From positions 744,001 to 808,000 of the forward strand of contig NZ_JBBOCT010000001.1 of assembly GCF_038002605.1 (NCBI RefSeq): a stretch of DNA of 64,000 bases. Reading direction: 5' to 3'. Origin of the DNA: Bacillus sp. FSL K6-3431. Its GTDB lineage: Bacteria; Bacillota; Bacilli; Bacillales; Bacillaceae_C. Below the pieces are notes generated by a model. The model did no database searches and had not been told where the DNA came from. It saw only the letters and a list, made by a program, of their open reading frames with translations. The translations under genes and the position numbers were made by a program. Shown here piece after piece: positions 17,570 through 26,264 of this stretch (position 1 is its first letter; every line of letters starts with the position of its first letter).

Positions 17570-18205
17570 TTATTTAAATATGCTTTTCAAATAACTATTC
17601 ATCGCATTTAAAACTTCTTCATCCATAAACGGTATACCCATAAGTTCAGTAAGATTTTTTAAATATAAAATTCTACGTTCTAAATCTTCTTCACTTACTT
17701 GATCTATCATTGGGCTTAGCCAAACATTATTTAATAACAAGATAACCTCACTGGCACTTTTACTATCCTCCAAATTAATTGAGCCATCCTTTCTACCTTC
17801 TTCGATTAGCTCTTGAAAAATTGGCGTTCCGTATTTCAGAGTACCATTCAATAAGATACTAACGAATCTAGGATTTTCTGTTAATGATATGGCCATTTTA
17901 TTAAACTGTTGCTTTTCAAGATTTTCAAATTCATTACTTATTATCTTCTTTAGTTTTTGCAATGCATTTAAATGGTTAAGATTCTTGTACAACTCAATTG
18001 TATCTGAATAATTACCCTTATCACCAATTGCATGTAAGATTTCTTCCTTTGACTTGAAGTGATGATAGATAGCGCCTTTACTCATGCCCAATTCATTAAT
18101 AATGTCCTGTATCGTTGTTTGTTCATAACCCTTTTCTAAAAACAGTCGATACGAAATCGAAAGGATTTGTTTAACCGTTTTTTCAGGATATTTATTTCTA
18201 GCCAT
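17570..18205 (-). CDS. TetR-family regulator of the adjacent exporter
   Basis: 211 aa from the ATG at 18205 (GAGGAGG upstream); upstream in-frame codons run through the operator and are unlikely to be translated. The helix-turn-helix TIQDIINELGMSKGAIYHHF is a classic TetR_N domain. The C-terminal domain is helical, with many leucines and glutamates. It likely represses itself through the perfect palindrome at 18216-18240 and the co-oriented MFS gene through the related half site. Induction by an exported drug is the usual logic; the ligand is unknown. Confidence 0.9.
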   Translation of the reverse strand: MARNKYPEKTVKQILSISYRLFLEKGYEQTTIQDIINELGMSKGAIYHHFKSKEEILHAIGDKGNYSDTIELYKNLNHLNALQKLKKIISNEFENLEKQQFNKMAISLTENPRFVSILLNGTLKYGTPIFQELIEEGRKDGSINLEDSKSASEVILLLNNVWLSPMIDQVSEEDLERRILYLKNLTELMGIPFMDEEVLNAMNSYLKSIFK

Positions 18206-18215
18206 GCGTCCTCCT

Positions 18216-18240
18216 CTATACATACCGTTAGTATGTATAG
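18216..18240. promoter_or_regulatory. TetR operator palindrome
   Basis: Perfect inverted repeat CTATACATAC-CGTTA-GTATGTATAG, 11 bases before the tetR start codon. Size and symmetry fit a TetR-family dimer site. Confidence 0.75.
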
Positions 18241-18396
18241 AGGATATCACTTTGAAATTTATAAGTCAAATCCATGCAGAATCCAAGGTAGAGCCAAAAG
18301 TGACAGTATATTAGTCGAAACATACTCTTTAAATATAGCGAATAAATTTCAACTAGAAAAAGTAATCTTATGAAACTTTAATCTGGCCCTTTAATT

Positions 18397-18434
18397 GGGG
18401 GATAGCCAACATTTCGGAAATTTTGTACGCTAAG
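18397..18434 (+). repeat. Left terminal inverted repeat of the cargo element
   Basis: Begins GGGGGATAGCCAACATTTCG and ends ACGCTAAG. It pairs with 20708-20745. A subterminal hairpin (AAGCCAA / TTGGCTT around CCTGTACGTTAAGG) follows at 18453-18485. Confidence 0.8.
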
Positions 18435-18495
18435 AAAAATTTGACACGTAAAAAGCCAAATTCCTGTACGTTAAGGGATTGGCTTATGTGATTGG

Positions 18496-18833
18496 TTAGT
18501 TTTTATTTAAGGTTCTTAGTGAATTAGCTGGTAATCTATTTGAATCAAATTTATATTCTCCTAGAAAATTAATATGTTCAGGAGTTGCTTCTGCCATTTT
18601 AGTTAATCCAATATTTGTACCCATCGCCATTAATGCAGCCATTACAATAGATCTTTCCTCACCTTTAGGTCGCTGATTAGAAGAAGCGTGAACAAATGAC
18701 TCTTCAAATCCAGTCCATTCAGCCACCTCCATTAATAAATCGGTGAGTTTAATTCTTAGAAGCATATTATAAAGAGATAGACTGAAATTTCTAGATTCTT
18801 CAGGAGTATCTGCTTTTGGTAATGAGTTTTGGT
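18496..18833 (-). pseudogene. TnpA remnant with in-frame internal deletion
   Basis: Reads DTPEES...SLSLYNM, RIKLTDLLMEVAEWTGFEES and ALMAMGTNIGLTKMAEATP, then jumps directly to HINFLGEYKF and the C-terminal NSLRTLN. Compared with the full TnpA at 47713-50668, the first ~630 residues and about 240 residues between ATP and EHINF are missing, including the DDE catalytic aspartates. The joint keeps the frame. It is homologous but clearly diverged from the other two copies, so it came from a different Tn3-family element. Confidence 0.82.
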
Positions 18834-18879
18834 TCTATCAATCATCTAAAATAGGTTGTTTTCTGATAAAGTGATTAGT

Positions 18880-18912
18880 AGTACCGTAAACGTCCGTTTT
18901 CGGTACTTTTTA
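18880..18912 (+). repeat. res-like hairpin of the cargo element
   Basis: AGTACCG and CGGTACT arms around TAAACGTCCGTTTT, then TTTTT. Position (upstream of the tnpA remnant) and the AAACG...CGTTTT core match the inverted repeats at 2255-2288 and 51370-51405. It may also act as a terminator. Confidence 0.5.
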
Positions 18913-19068
18913 CGGATGAAAATTTGGGAGTATATGTTAATGTAGAAAAGAAATTGTAAAGCTAACGATTCAGTTTAATTAATCATAAAAATAAGTTATC
19001 CAGATATATACAACAGAACATATATTCGTGTTATAATTCTATTAATATTACAAAATTAGGGGGATTAT

Positions 19069-20109
19069 ATGAAATTAAAAGATATAAACATTCAAGAGCG
19101 TATGAAGCATTATAATGTGCTAGGTTTAAGCGTTACATTAATTGATAATAATCAAATCAGTTTTACAGAAAATTACGGTTTTCTAGAGGCAGGAAGTAAT
19201 AAAAATGTAAATAAAGATTCTATTTTTAGTGCATGCTCAATTAGTAAATTCCTTACAGGAATGCTGGTGATAAAGTTAACAGAACAAGGTCTTCTTGATT
19301 TAGATGAGGATGTAAACAATAGACTTGTATCGTGGAAAGCACCTGATAATAATGATTTAACTAAAAATAAAACAGTTACATTGCGAAACTTGCTTAGTCA
19401 TCAATCTGGGATTATAGACCCTGAAGATAGTTTTACTGAACTTAATTCAATTATAGGGATTCCTTCGATGGTTGAACTATTAGAGGGGAAAACTCCTTAT
19501 TGTAAAAATCCTATCGAAGTGAAGTATGAACCTGAAAGTGAATTTCACTATTCAGATGCAGGTTATTGTATCATCCAGCAACTAATAGAAGATGTGACTG
19601 AAAAACCATTTCAGCAAGTTGTTAACGAACTAATATTTAAACCATTAGCAATGGAAAACAGCACATTAGACATGTCAATATTAGAAACGAACAGAGAAGG
19701 ATTTTCCTGTGGTCATAACAAAAACGGCGAATTAGTAGAAGGAAAATATCCTATATATCCTTACCAAGCTGCTTCAGGACTATGGACAACTTCTTTAGAT
19801 CTAGCACAGTTGGTCCTTGAATTAATAAATGCACTAAAAGGAGAAAGTAAGATCGGAATTTCTGCAAGTAAAGCAAAAGAAATGATCACTCCACAGGGAG
19901 GAAAATCGTGGACTGGGCTTGGTGTATTTCTAGAGGGTTCGGAAAAAGAACTTGAAATTACATCACTTGGTTGGGGAGTAGGTTTTCAATGTATGATGGT
20001 GACTTTCCCAAATTTAGTGAAAGGTGCGGTCATCATGACAAATGCAGAATTGGGTGTTCATCAAATGGAGGGGATTATAGGAGAAATATATAAATCTCTC
20101 ATGTCTTAA
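19069..20109 (+). CDS. Serine hydrolase of the class C beta-lactamase/esterase family
   Basis: 346 aa, cytoplasmic (no signal peptide). The nucleophile motif SxxK is SISK in FSACSISKFLTG (about residue 63); the tyrosine motif is YSDAGY (about residue 165) in place of YxN, and the third box is GWGVGF instead of HTG/KTG. These are standard variations in the esterase/D-aminopeptidase-like branch, so penicillin hydrolysis is unlikely. Ribosome site AGGGGG lies upstream and a TATAAT (19032-19037) serves as -10. It is followed 31 bases later by a GNAT gene in the same orientation; both are cargo of the Tn3-derived element. Confidence 0.85.
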   Translation: MKLKDINIQERMKHYNVLGLSVTLIDNNQISFTENYGFLEAGSNKNVNKDSIFSACSISKFLTGMLVIKLTEQGLLDLDEDVNNRLVSWKAPDNNDLTKNKTVTLRNLLSHQSGIIDPEDSFTELNSIIGIPSMVELLEGKTPYCKNPIEVKYEPESEFHYSDAGYCIIQQLIEDVTEKPFQQVVNELIFKPLAMENSTLDMSILETNREGFSCGHNKNGELVEGKYPIYPYQAASGLWTTSLDLAQLVLELINALKGESKIGISASKAKEMITPQGGKSWTGLGVFLEGSEKELEITSLGWGVGFQCMMVTFPNLVKGAVIMTNAELGVHQMEGIIGEIYKSLMS

Positions 20110-20140
20110 GAAACGATAGTTTTGACGGGGGGTGAGAAGG

Positions 20141-20554
20141 ATGCAGATAGCATTAGCCGATATAATCCATGCACCTCAAATCGTATCTTTCTTCAAAAAA
20201 AATTTAGATCGTAATAATAGTGCGGTTTATTCTGAAGAGTTTTTATGTCCCCTCGGAATTAAAGCAGCAATAAGAAGAAGACAAATGATTGTGGCGATAG
20301 TAGAGGGTCAAGTAGTAGGAGCTTTTCGATTTTACAGAAAAAAAACATCCAATAGCATTTCGCTATATCAATTCGCTATAAATGAGGTTTATCGTGGTCA
20401 AGGGTTGTTAAAAAAGATGTTAAAAACTATAAATGACTTACCAATCCTTGCGCTATGTCCAATAGAATCAAAATTCAATGAATACTATTTTAAGTCAGGT
20501 TGGCATCTACAAGAACAAAATGCAGAATTTAAAGTCTGGGCTTTTAACGACTAA
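20141..20554 (+). CDS. GNAT-family N-acetyltransferase
   Basis: About 137 aa. The acetyl-CoA-binding motif A appears as YRGQGLLKKML (residues ~90-100), preceded by the beta strand FAINEV. The ATG at 20141 with GGGGGG/GAGAAGG upstream is preferred over a GTG nine bases earlier. It is the second gene of a two-gene cargo unit with the serine hydrolase and is followed by a terminator. The acceptor substrate is unknown; small solitary GNATs of this size often acetylate drugs or protein N-termini. Confidence 0.8.
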   Translation: MQIALADIIHAPQIVSFFKKNLDRNNSAVYSEEFLCPLGIKAAIRRRQMIVAIVEGQVVGAFRFYRKKTSNSISLYQFAINEVYRGQGLLKKMLKTINDLPILALCPIESKFNEYYFKSGWHLQEQNAEFKVWAFND

Positions 20555-20653
20555 AAATATTGGAAAAGTGTCATTGTGGGATATTTACCCATTAGGCCGT
20601 AAATGTCTTATGTCTTCTTCAACTATGGGTGATTTAGTGAAACAAGACAATCT

Positions 20654-20695
20654 AAAAAAGTCGGATCCTTAGCGTATGGGAATTCGACTTTTTTA
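20654..20695. terminator. Subterminal hairpin/terminator of the cargo element
   Basis: AAAAAAGTCG / CGACTTTTTT stem with the loop CCTTAGCGTATGGG, just inside the right inverted repeat. It terminates the cargo genes and belongs to the conserved subterminal hairpin class. Confidence 0.75.
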
Positions 20696-20707
20696 GGCTA
20701 AAATTTT

Positions 20708-20745
20708 CTTAGCGTACAAAATTTCCGAAATGTTGGCGGTACCCC
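20708..20745 (-). repeat. Right terminal inverted repeat of the cargo element
   Basis: On the minus strand it reads GGGGTACCGCCAACATTTCG and ends GTACGCTAAG, closely matching the left end and the published Tn4430-type end pattern. Confidence 0.82.
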
Positions 20746-20763
20746 TACCTGCTAAATTTGATA

Positions 20764-20790
20764 AATCCTAACCTATAGGTTAGGATTTTC
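20764..20790. terminator. Terminator outside the cargo element
   Basis: Perfect 10-bp stem AATCCTAACC / GGTTAGGATT with a TATA loop followed by TTC. Confidence 0.55.
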
Positions 20791-20969
20791 TTGTATTTTT
20801 CAAGAGATTTTGAAGATGAAGAGTTTAGCCATTAATTCATTAGTAAAAAAGGTTTTTTATTTAAAGGTGAATCAGGTATTGAAGGTTAAGAATATCCTTC
20901 TTTACTCCACAATCTGGCCCTTTAGTTGAACAAGATCTTCCAGCATCACATGAATACGTTATACAAACT

Positions 20970-20997
20970 AGTTAACATAAAGCTTCTTATCGGTATT
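20970..20997. repeat. dif-like site c with downstream hairpin
   Basis: AGTTAACATAA, six bases (AGCTTC), TTATCGGTATT, embedded in the longer repeat that starts TGAATACGTTATACAAA and ends in the GGATCTTC hairpin (about 21004-21028). The XerD-like arm differs from B. subtilis dif at one base; the other arm is diverged. Confidence 0.5.
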
Positions 20998-21089
20998 GAA
21001 AAAGGATCTTCAACTGGAAGATCCTTTTAGCTGCTTGTTGAATTAAACCGGCACCCGTACTTGAACAACAATGTAAATTCAATTTAATT

Positions 21090-21410
21090 TTAGTGAGGTA
21101 TTGAATTAGTTAAAAGATAAAAAACCATATATAAACTAAAACAACATAAAAGGATAAGAGTTGTAAAAAATATCTTTCTCCCTATATGTTCTATGAAATA
21201 CACATTCACTAAAAAGTAATAGATAATAGTACTTCCAAAAATAAATAGTAAAAAATTTTTGATTTCATTCGAAGGAATTGGATTGGTTACCATTGTTAAT
21301 GCTGATCCCCCAAAAATGAATATACCTATTACATTTAATAGTTTTCTCAAACTTACTTCTGTTTTGGTTACAATTTCTTCGTTTTGAGACGCTTGAATAT
21401 TGGTTTCCAA
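21090..21410 (-). CDS. Small membrane protein of unknown function
   Basis: 106 aa from a TTG start with GGGGTG upstream. A polar ~20-residue N-terminus is followed by three hydrophobic segments (about residues 25-45, 52-70 and 80-100). No family recognised. A terminator-type hairpin associated with dif-like site c lies downstream. It stands alone, and nothing in the context suggests a role. Confidence 0.6.
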   Translation of the reverse strand: METNIQASQNEEIVTKTEVSLRKLLNVIGIFIFGGSALTMVTNPIPSNEIKNFLLFIFGSTIIYYFLVNVYFIEHIGRKIFFTTLILLCCFSLYMVFYLLTNSIPH

Positions 21411-21522
21411 AATAACACCCCACTTTATTAGACTTTAATAGTTTTACGAATTATTTGAAAAAACGTTTCGTAAATCCTATACATTTCTTATTGAACAATC
21501 CTGCCCGGTAGTAGCTCTTTTA

Positions 21523-21560
21523 GGGGTAGCGTCAGGAAAATGCGGATTTACAACGTTAAG
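21523..21560 (+). repeat. Solo Tn3-type end, family 2
   Basis: GGGGTAGCGTCAGGAAAATG ... TTTACAACGTTAAG. It matches the ends at 52740-52777 and 55600-55637 (inverted) base for base over most of its length. No inverted partner is nearby, so it is an orphan end. Confidence 0.7.
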
Positions 21561-21716
21561 GAAATTTCCATATATTAAAAAGCCCAATTTCTCAGCAGAA
21601 ATAAAACAAGCCCTGAAATTCCTCAATCATATAGGAATCCCAGAGTCTGATATGTCTATTTTGTTTTAGTCCGGGTGTTCCTTCAAAATGTTGAAGAAAC
21701 CCCTAATAATACAAGA

Positions 21717-22172
21717 TTAATCTACAAAACCATCTAGAAATTTACTCGCATCACTATTGAATTTCCACATTACACCAAATTTGTCGATTAACATTCCAAA
21801 ACTTGCTGACCATGGCGTAGAAGATATCGGCATTATCACAGTACCACCTTCCGAAAGCTTTTCGAAACATTGTTTATTCATTTCTGGATCAGCATCAATA
21901 ATACTGATTAAGACGGTATTACCTGTTGTGATTTCGCCAGCCGCAGCTTGCATAAAAGGCGGAACGTCAGAGATCATTAAAATATTCCCTGAAAACTCAA
22001 TACGAGATTCCATAATCATGTTTTGTTCTTCTACCGTTAATGGGGCATTTGGATCTTGACCAAAAGCACCAAATCTCACCATTTTTACATTTGCTGCTTG
22101 TAATGCCTTTTCATAAAAGGCTAATGCTTCTTCTGCTCTTCCACCAAATTGTAGATAAGATATTGCTTTCAT
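21717..22172 (-). CDS. PhnB-like VOC-fold protein
   Basis: 151 aa, vicinal-oxygen-chelate/glyoxalase-fold protein of the PhnB/YjdN group (often annotated 3-demethylubiquinone methyltransferase-like). It starts with AISYLQFGGRAEEALAFYEKAL and contains the closing SFGMLIDKFGVMWKFN pattern. Ribosome site AAGGAGG. It is divergent from a WYL-domain regulator at 22250, a pairing that suggests the regulator controls it. Enzymatic substrate unknown; members can bind drugs or metals but many have no proven activity. Confidence 0.85.
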   Translation of the reverse strand: MKAISYLQFGGRAEEALAFYEKALQAANVKMVRFGAFGQDPNAPLTVEEQNMIMESRIEFSGNILMISDVPPFMQAAAGEITTGNTVLISIIDADPEMNKQCFEKLSEGGTVIMPISSTPWSASFGMLIDKFGVMWKFNSDASKFLDGFVD

Positions 22173-22249
22173 AACTTAATTCCTCCTTTTCATATTTGAA
22201 GTATAATAGGACATAGGCGACAACTGTATGTCGTATATTGGAGGGAAAT
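22173..22249. promoter_or_regulatory. Divergent control region
   Basis: Contains TATAAT (22202-22207) and the dyad CGACA-ACTGTA-TGTCG near 22218-22233, placed between the two divergent genes; it is a plausible operator for the WYL regulator. Confidence 0.45.
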
Positions 22250-23158
22250 ATGAAAAAAATTGAGCGACTTATCTCGATAGTGATGATTTTGTTACAAAAA
22301 GAAGTTGTTTCGGCATCAGAATTTAGCCGACTTTTTCATGTAACGAAACGAACGATTCAACGTGATATGGAAACATTAAGTTATGCAAATATCCCTATTT
22401 ATGCGGAATATGGTGCTGAAGGGGGATATGCGCTAATGGAAGAGTATAAATTCGATAAACGATTACTAAATCACAAGGATATTGAAAATATTCTTGTAGC
22501 TTTAGGTGGCTTTGAGGGACTGATTACCAACCAAGAGATTCAAACGACTATTCAAAAAATCAAAGGAATGACCAGCGCAGATATTTCTCCAACACTTGAT
22601 TTAACTTTCTATGATTGGCCGGGAAGAAGCCAAATCAACGAAGAAATTTTATTTATCAGGCAAGCAATTGAGAATAATTGGTTATTAAAATTTGAATATG
22701 TGGATCAAATAGGAAACAAAACGTACAGACTCGTAGAACCCTATAAGGTACATTTTAGGGAGATGCGTTGGTATCTATTTGGTTATAGTTTAGAACGGAA
22801 AGACTATCGAACATTTAAGTTGACGAGGATATTAAATATCCAAAAAGACGGTTTTTTTGTTCCAAGGACTGAACGGGAATTTAAACATGAAAAACAACAC
22901 AATGAACAAAAAAAATTGGTTAATGTACAGCTATCGATAGATGTTGCTGTAAGAGATCAATTTATCGAAAGATACGGAAAAAATGCCGTTATAAAAGAAA
23001 CTGCAAGAAGTTACCTTGCAACAATTGAATTGCCTGAGAATCAATATGCCTATCAATTTTTAGCCGGATTTGGTAATAAAGTTAAGATTATAAAGCCAAA
23101 AGGTTTTATTGCAAAATATGTAAACTTTTTGGAGGGAGCAGTGGAACTTTACAAATAA
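22250..23158 (+). CDS. WYL-domain transcriptional regulator (YafY/DeoR-like)
   Basis: 302 aa from ATG 22250 (GGAGGG upstream). The N-terminal winged helix is HTH_11-like (VSASEFSRLFHVTKRTIQRDMETL). The WYL domain lies at about residues 135-220, with MRWYLFGYSLERKDYRTFKLTRI, the W-Y-L signature of ligand-sensing domains, and a WCX-type C-terminal extension. Such proteins respond to nucleic-acid or small-molecule ligands; in operons with VOC proteins they usually act as local regulators. It is divergent from the PhnB-like gene. Confidence 0.88.
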   Translation: MKKIERLISIVMILLQKEVVSASEFSRLFHVTKRTIQRDMETLSYANIPIYAEYGAEGGYALMEEYKFDKRLLNHKDIENILVALGGFEGLITNQEIQTTIQKIKGMTSADISPTLDLTFYDWPGRSQINEEILFIRQAIENNWLLKFEYVDQIGNKTYRLVEPYKVHFREMRWYLFGYSLERKDYRTFKLTRILNIQKDGFFVPRTEREFKHEKQHNEQKKLVNVQLSIDVAVRDQFIERYGKNAVIKETARSYLATIELPENQYAYQFLAGFGNKVKIIKPKGFIAKYVNFLEGAVELYK

Positions 23159-23224
23159 AATGTTAATAGTTGTACAAGGGAGTGTACATGATGAACATTT
23201 TCAATTCAATTTTCACTGCTATCC

Positions 23225-23803
23225 TCAATAATTGATTAGGCGACCATTATCATTCCACTGACCATACATTTTATTTTCTCTTGTATTTTCAATAAACTTA
23301 TCTAGCCTTTTATTAAAAGTATCAGGCTCGTTTCTATAACTTTGTATTGTATCAATTCTAATCCTTCTGTATAGTTCAGGAAAATGAATGAAGTTCCGAT
23401 ATAATTGTTCATCTTCTTTCAGACAAGTTTCAATATCTTTATCTATAGTAAAGGATTCAGGTCGCATGTCAGGAAGTATTTTCAATCCTTCCTCTTTCAT
23501 CAAACCTAATTTATCTAATCTTCTTACCCTTTCTTTATTTAATTCAGTCCAGTTGCTTGTTTTATTCCTTGGGGAAAGTCTTTGCGCTAGTTCAGTATCC
23601 GATATTTTCTTCTTTATACCATCAATCCAACCAAAACATAATGCTTCTTCAACTGCATCTAAATACTGTATGACCTCTGATTGCTTAGACATACTTACTA
23701 TTACCCAACAAAATCTTTCTGTATTTGAATGTCCCTCAAGCCAATTTCTCAATTCCTGTCTTGTCTTAACTCCAACTAAATTCTTAATTTCCATTTTGAA
23801 CAT
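23225..23803 (-). CDS. YdeI/OmdA-family protein
   Basis: 192 aa. The segment EALCFGWIDGIKKKI with RLSPRNKTSNWTELNKERV is the signature of the YdeI (bacteriocin-protection, OmpD-associated) family, a cytoplasmic protein family of unclear biochemistry. Two ATGs three codons apart are possible starts; GGAAAGG precedes both. It is convergent with the WYL regulator and has no evident operon partner. The name reflects sequence similarity only. Confidence 0.78.
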   Translation of the reverse strand: MFKMEIKNLVGVKTRQELRNWLEGHSNTERFCWVIVSMSKQSEVIQYLDAVEEALCFGWIDGIKKKISDTELAQRLSPRNKTSNWTELNKERVRRLDKLGLMKEEGLKILPDMRPESFTIDKDIETCLKEDEQLYRNFIHFPELYRRIRIDTIQSYRNEPDTFNKRLDKFIENTRENKMYGQWNDNGRLINY

Positions 23804-23997
23804 ATCCTTTCCACGTCATAAAGGGTGGTTTTACCCAAAAATTTTTACTTTCATGATGGATGTTTTATTCCATAAACTTTACATTAATGGGATAAAGAAG
23901 GTCTTTTGTTTCCTTCTGATAGCTTTCTATATAATGAGGCTCTTGAGACATTGGTAATTTCACAAATTTGATTTACAGTCATATTTCTTTCCTTATA

Positions 23998-24035
23998 GGG
24001 GTCCTACCAACAAAAAGCGCAAAACATACGCTAAG
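23998..24035 (+). repeat. Solo Tn3-type end, family 3, with subterminal hairpin
   Basis: GGGGTCCTACCAACAAAAAG ... CATACGCTAAG, closely related to 34449-34486. It is followed by a strong hairpin at 24050-24093 (AAGAAAGCCGAT / ATCGGCTTTCTT, loop GTTTCCTACGTTAAGGAAGT). No inverted partner was found. Confidence 0.7.
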
Positions 24036-24178
24036 CAAAAATCGACATAAAGAAAGCCGATGTTTCCTACGTTAAGGAAGTATCGGCTTTCTTATTGTAC
24101 ACTAAAGTAAAAGCCCATTTTTTATTTGACATTAACGTTGCGTAATACCTTAACCTTGTAATGTGGAGGTGAATTACG

Positions 24179-24268
24179 CTGCTTACAACTGGGGAAGTTT
24201 ATAAAATAACTGGACTTACTGAACGCTCTATACGATACTATGCATGCTTTAAAATTATTTACATTTGA
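24179..24268 (+). pseudogene. MerR-type regulator, N-terminal helix-turn-helix fragment
   Basis: LLTTGEVYKITGLTERSIRY is the DNA-binding start of a MerR protein, preceded by GGAGG and by TTGACA at 24127-24132. After YYA the frame leaves the family and stops at 24266. It is a truncated gene carried beside the family-3 end. Confidence 0.6.
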
Positions 24269-24336
24269 ATTTTTAAAATATTGTTGTACAGAAACTCATC
24301 CATTTATGGACACGTAGTAACTAAACTATTTTTCTA

Positions 24337-24423
24337 CCTGTCACTTTAGGAGTTACTTTGCATCGATTTCAAGTGTTATTTTGCACTATAATTAAATATG
24401 ATAAAGCCCAATTTCTCAATTTT
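24337..24423. repeat. Long dispersed repeat R2, copy 1
   Basis: About 86 bp starting TGTCACTTTAGGAGTTACTT and ending in the arm AAAGCCCAATTTCTCAATTT. It matches 38798-38885 at most positions. A hairpin with GAGAAATCGGACTTCTTTT follows. Possibly an insertion-sequence terminus; no open frame is attached. Confidence 0.6.
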
Positions 24424-24483
24424 AATGATGAGAAATCGGACTTCTTTTGTGCAGCTATCGGTTTCAATAAAAACCCCCTCACA

Positions 24484-24816
24484 GTCAAGCCTCGTATGAT
24501 TGTAAGGAATATGGCTTAATTTCTTGTATTTTCCCCTGCAAATTATGTATGAAACGCGATGGTTGTTTAAGCAAATTCTCAAGATACAGATTTTCGTAAC
24601 GATAACATTCGTTAGGGAATGATTCGTCAAACTCAAATAATTCAAGAACATCTTTTTCGATTGCAATACCACCGATTTTAAATTTAAATACAGATACAAT
24701 TCTTTAAGAAAGCTTACAAACCCTTCATATTCTTCTCTTTTTATACCAGTTTGGTCCCATTCAGGTTCATCAAGTTCATCCCCTACAAGCGCTCCCGATA
24801 ATTGAATAACAGCCAC
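24484..24816 (-). pseudogene. Frameshifted hypothetical protein
   Basis: The reading frame beginning MAVIQLSGALVGDELDE runs ~43 codons. At about 24690 a two-base insertion (TATTTAAATTT) pushes it off frame. The continuing frame (KIGGIAIEKDVLELFEFDES, then NECYRYENLYLENLL, ending at TGA 24484) is clearly coding-like. The rejoined product would be about 110 aa. No family recognised; acidic and soluble. It is followed by a phosphotransferase-like gene on the same strand. Confidence 0.6.
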
Positions 24817-24848
24817 TATACACCTGTTTCTCCATCCTCTTATGCAAC

Positions 24849-25898
24849 CTATAAATTTTCTAACTCAAAAGTTTCAAGCTCTTGCAAATAAATAGGCAAA
24901 CGTGATTCTATAGCTTTCTTATCTCCCATTCGCATATAAGTTTCTTTGTTAATCTCTTCTTGTAAAACCCTATAATTAGTGTGACATAAGGAAAACAACT
25001 GCAAAAACTGCTCAATTTTTAAGGATCTTTTTCTTTCGACCAGTCTGTCTGTATATCCTACCTCAAATCCGTCAGCCAGTGCATGTAGAACTTCTTTATG
25101 TTTATGAAATTGATGTTTCACGTATCGCGGAGATTTGTAATAGGTCGGAAAAAGAGTTTGATAGTTATTTACGTGATTTCCGGCAAAAACAAACCCGCTG
25201 TATAAAACTGGAAGAGGGTCAATCATTCGGACACGACCATCATGAATAATTAGATTCTCCGGTGAGGTATCTTGATTTGTCAAAGACACTAAGGAAAACG
25301 AACGATTTTCAAGACACTGTAACAATTTTTCTTGAATTAAAAATCGGTCAAAAGAAAGATTAGTATCTCGCAATTGCGTCCACTCCAATAGAAATTCATT
25401 TTTTTCATCAGTCATGAATTTCTGCCGTTCTACGTTATACTCACCCTTTAATTTACCATCTTCCCATATTAAATGGCCAAAACCAGTCAGATCCGGCTTC
25501 ACATTATCCATTTTCCGAAAAAAATCACCAAGTTGAACACCGTATTCTCTACCCACGGAAGTATCCGTCGCTGATAGGTCAATGGGCTGCCCCATGTAGC
25601 TTTCAATCGTATAGGTGAGTTCAGGATCAACATGAAATTCATATTCTTCGGGGCAAATCCCGGGCATCACCGCGTTTGCTTGTTGATAATAAAGACCGTT
25701 TCCACTGTATTCAGAGAATATTTCCTGCCAATTGAAAGAGAGAGATTTTCCATAAGCCTGCATCTTCGGAAAGCGAATCACAAGACGATGATTCCCCTTT
25801 AATTTTAGCAAATAAGCCTTATGCCAAGCTCCTTCCCCTAACAAGCGGAAATCTTTATTTGATTGTAACCGCGAATAACCGCTGTTTTCTAACGCCAA
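24849..25898 (-). CDS. Aminoglycoside-phosphotransferase-like kinase
   Basis: 349 aa of the APH/choline-kinase fold. The phosphate-transfer loop is LTNQDTSPENLI (residues ~220-230), followed by the metal-binding MIDPLP (in place of IDW/IDF). An N-terminal lysine/arginine strand LVIRFPK (residues ~38-44) is the nucleotide-binding region. The classic HGD is replaced by NQD, so catalytic competence is uncertain although the aspartate is kept. The start is TTG without a close Shine-Dalgarno. Substrate could be an antibiotic or a sugar; the sequence does not decide. Confidence 0.72.
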   Translation of the reverse strand: MALENSGYSRLQSNKDFRLLGEGAWHKAYLLKLKGNHRLVIRFPKMQAYGKSLSFNWQEIFSEYSGNGLYYQQANAVMPGICPEEYEFHVDPELTYTIESYMGQPIDLSATDTSVGREYGVQLGDFFRKMDNVKPDLTGFGHLIWEDGKLKGEYNVERQKFMTDEKNEFLLEWTQLRDTNLSFDRFLIQEKLLQCLENRSFSLVSLTNQDTSPENLIIHDGRVRMIDPLPVLYSGFVFAGNHVNNYQTLFPTYYKSPRYVKHQFHKHKEVLHALADGFEVGYTDRLVERKRSLKIEQFLQLFSLCHTNYRVLQEEINKETYMRMGDKKAIESRLPIYLQELETFELENL

Positions 25899-25961
25899 AT
25901 TGATTTATATATATATACCTTTCATGCAAATCCCCATTCAGTTTATTATTTCGAGTTATAC

Positions 25962-26205
25962 CGGCACGCGCATCCAATCATCTTTTTTTACTTTTGTGTC
26001 ATTATATTAGGGGTGTAAAATCGCATAGCTGTATTCATCCCACCACGTTTCTTTATGGGGAATTCATTGTTTAAAGAATCTCTCACGGCGCATACCGATC
26101 TCCTCCATGACACGATAAGAGGCTGTGTTTTCAGGCTGACAGGTAGCAACAACACATTGCACCCGCAGCTTTGGGATTGCCACGACTATGTTATTCAACA
26201 TAAAA
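25962..26205 (-). pseudogene. Degenerate partial duplicate of the RimJ-type acetyltransferase
   Basis: DNA nearly identical in blocks to the C-terminal part of the gene at 27540-28076 (GTGTCATTATATT, the GCATAGCTGTATTCATCCCA block and the GACACGATAAGAGGCTGTGT block), but with internal deletions joining 26160 to sequence equivalent to ~27775 and then ~27905. No open frame survives. Confidence 0.8.
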
Positions 26206-26264
26206 GAACGAATGAACTCGTTCGTCTATAATTTAAAATGACGGTAAACGCACGCCTTCAATTT

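Larger units (their letters stand above)
18397..20745. mobile_element. Tn3-derived non-autonomous element carrying hydrolase and acetyltransferase cargo
   Basis: 2.35 kb bounded by inverted 38-bp Tn3-type ends (18397-18434 and 20708-20745), identical over most of CAACATTTCGGAAATTTTGTACGCTAAG. Inside, from left: a subterminal hairpin, a tnpA remnant with an internal deletion, a res-like hairpin homologous to those of the two larger transposons, then two cargo genes and a second subterminal hairpin. There is no functional transposase, so it would need one in trans. The 5 bases outside the ends (TAATT and TACCT) do not match, so no target duplication remains. Confidence 0.75.

Noticed and set aside
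18250..18373. Short plus-strand frame between tetR and the Tn3-derived element
   Set aside because: It overlaps the tetR operator and has no recognisable product.
24376..24483. C-terminal part of the 146-codon frame at 24376-24816
   Set aside because: After the frameshift near 24690 this frame is out of register; the coding-like sequence continues in another frame and ends at 24484.
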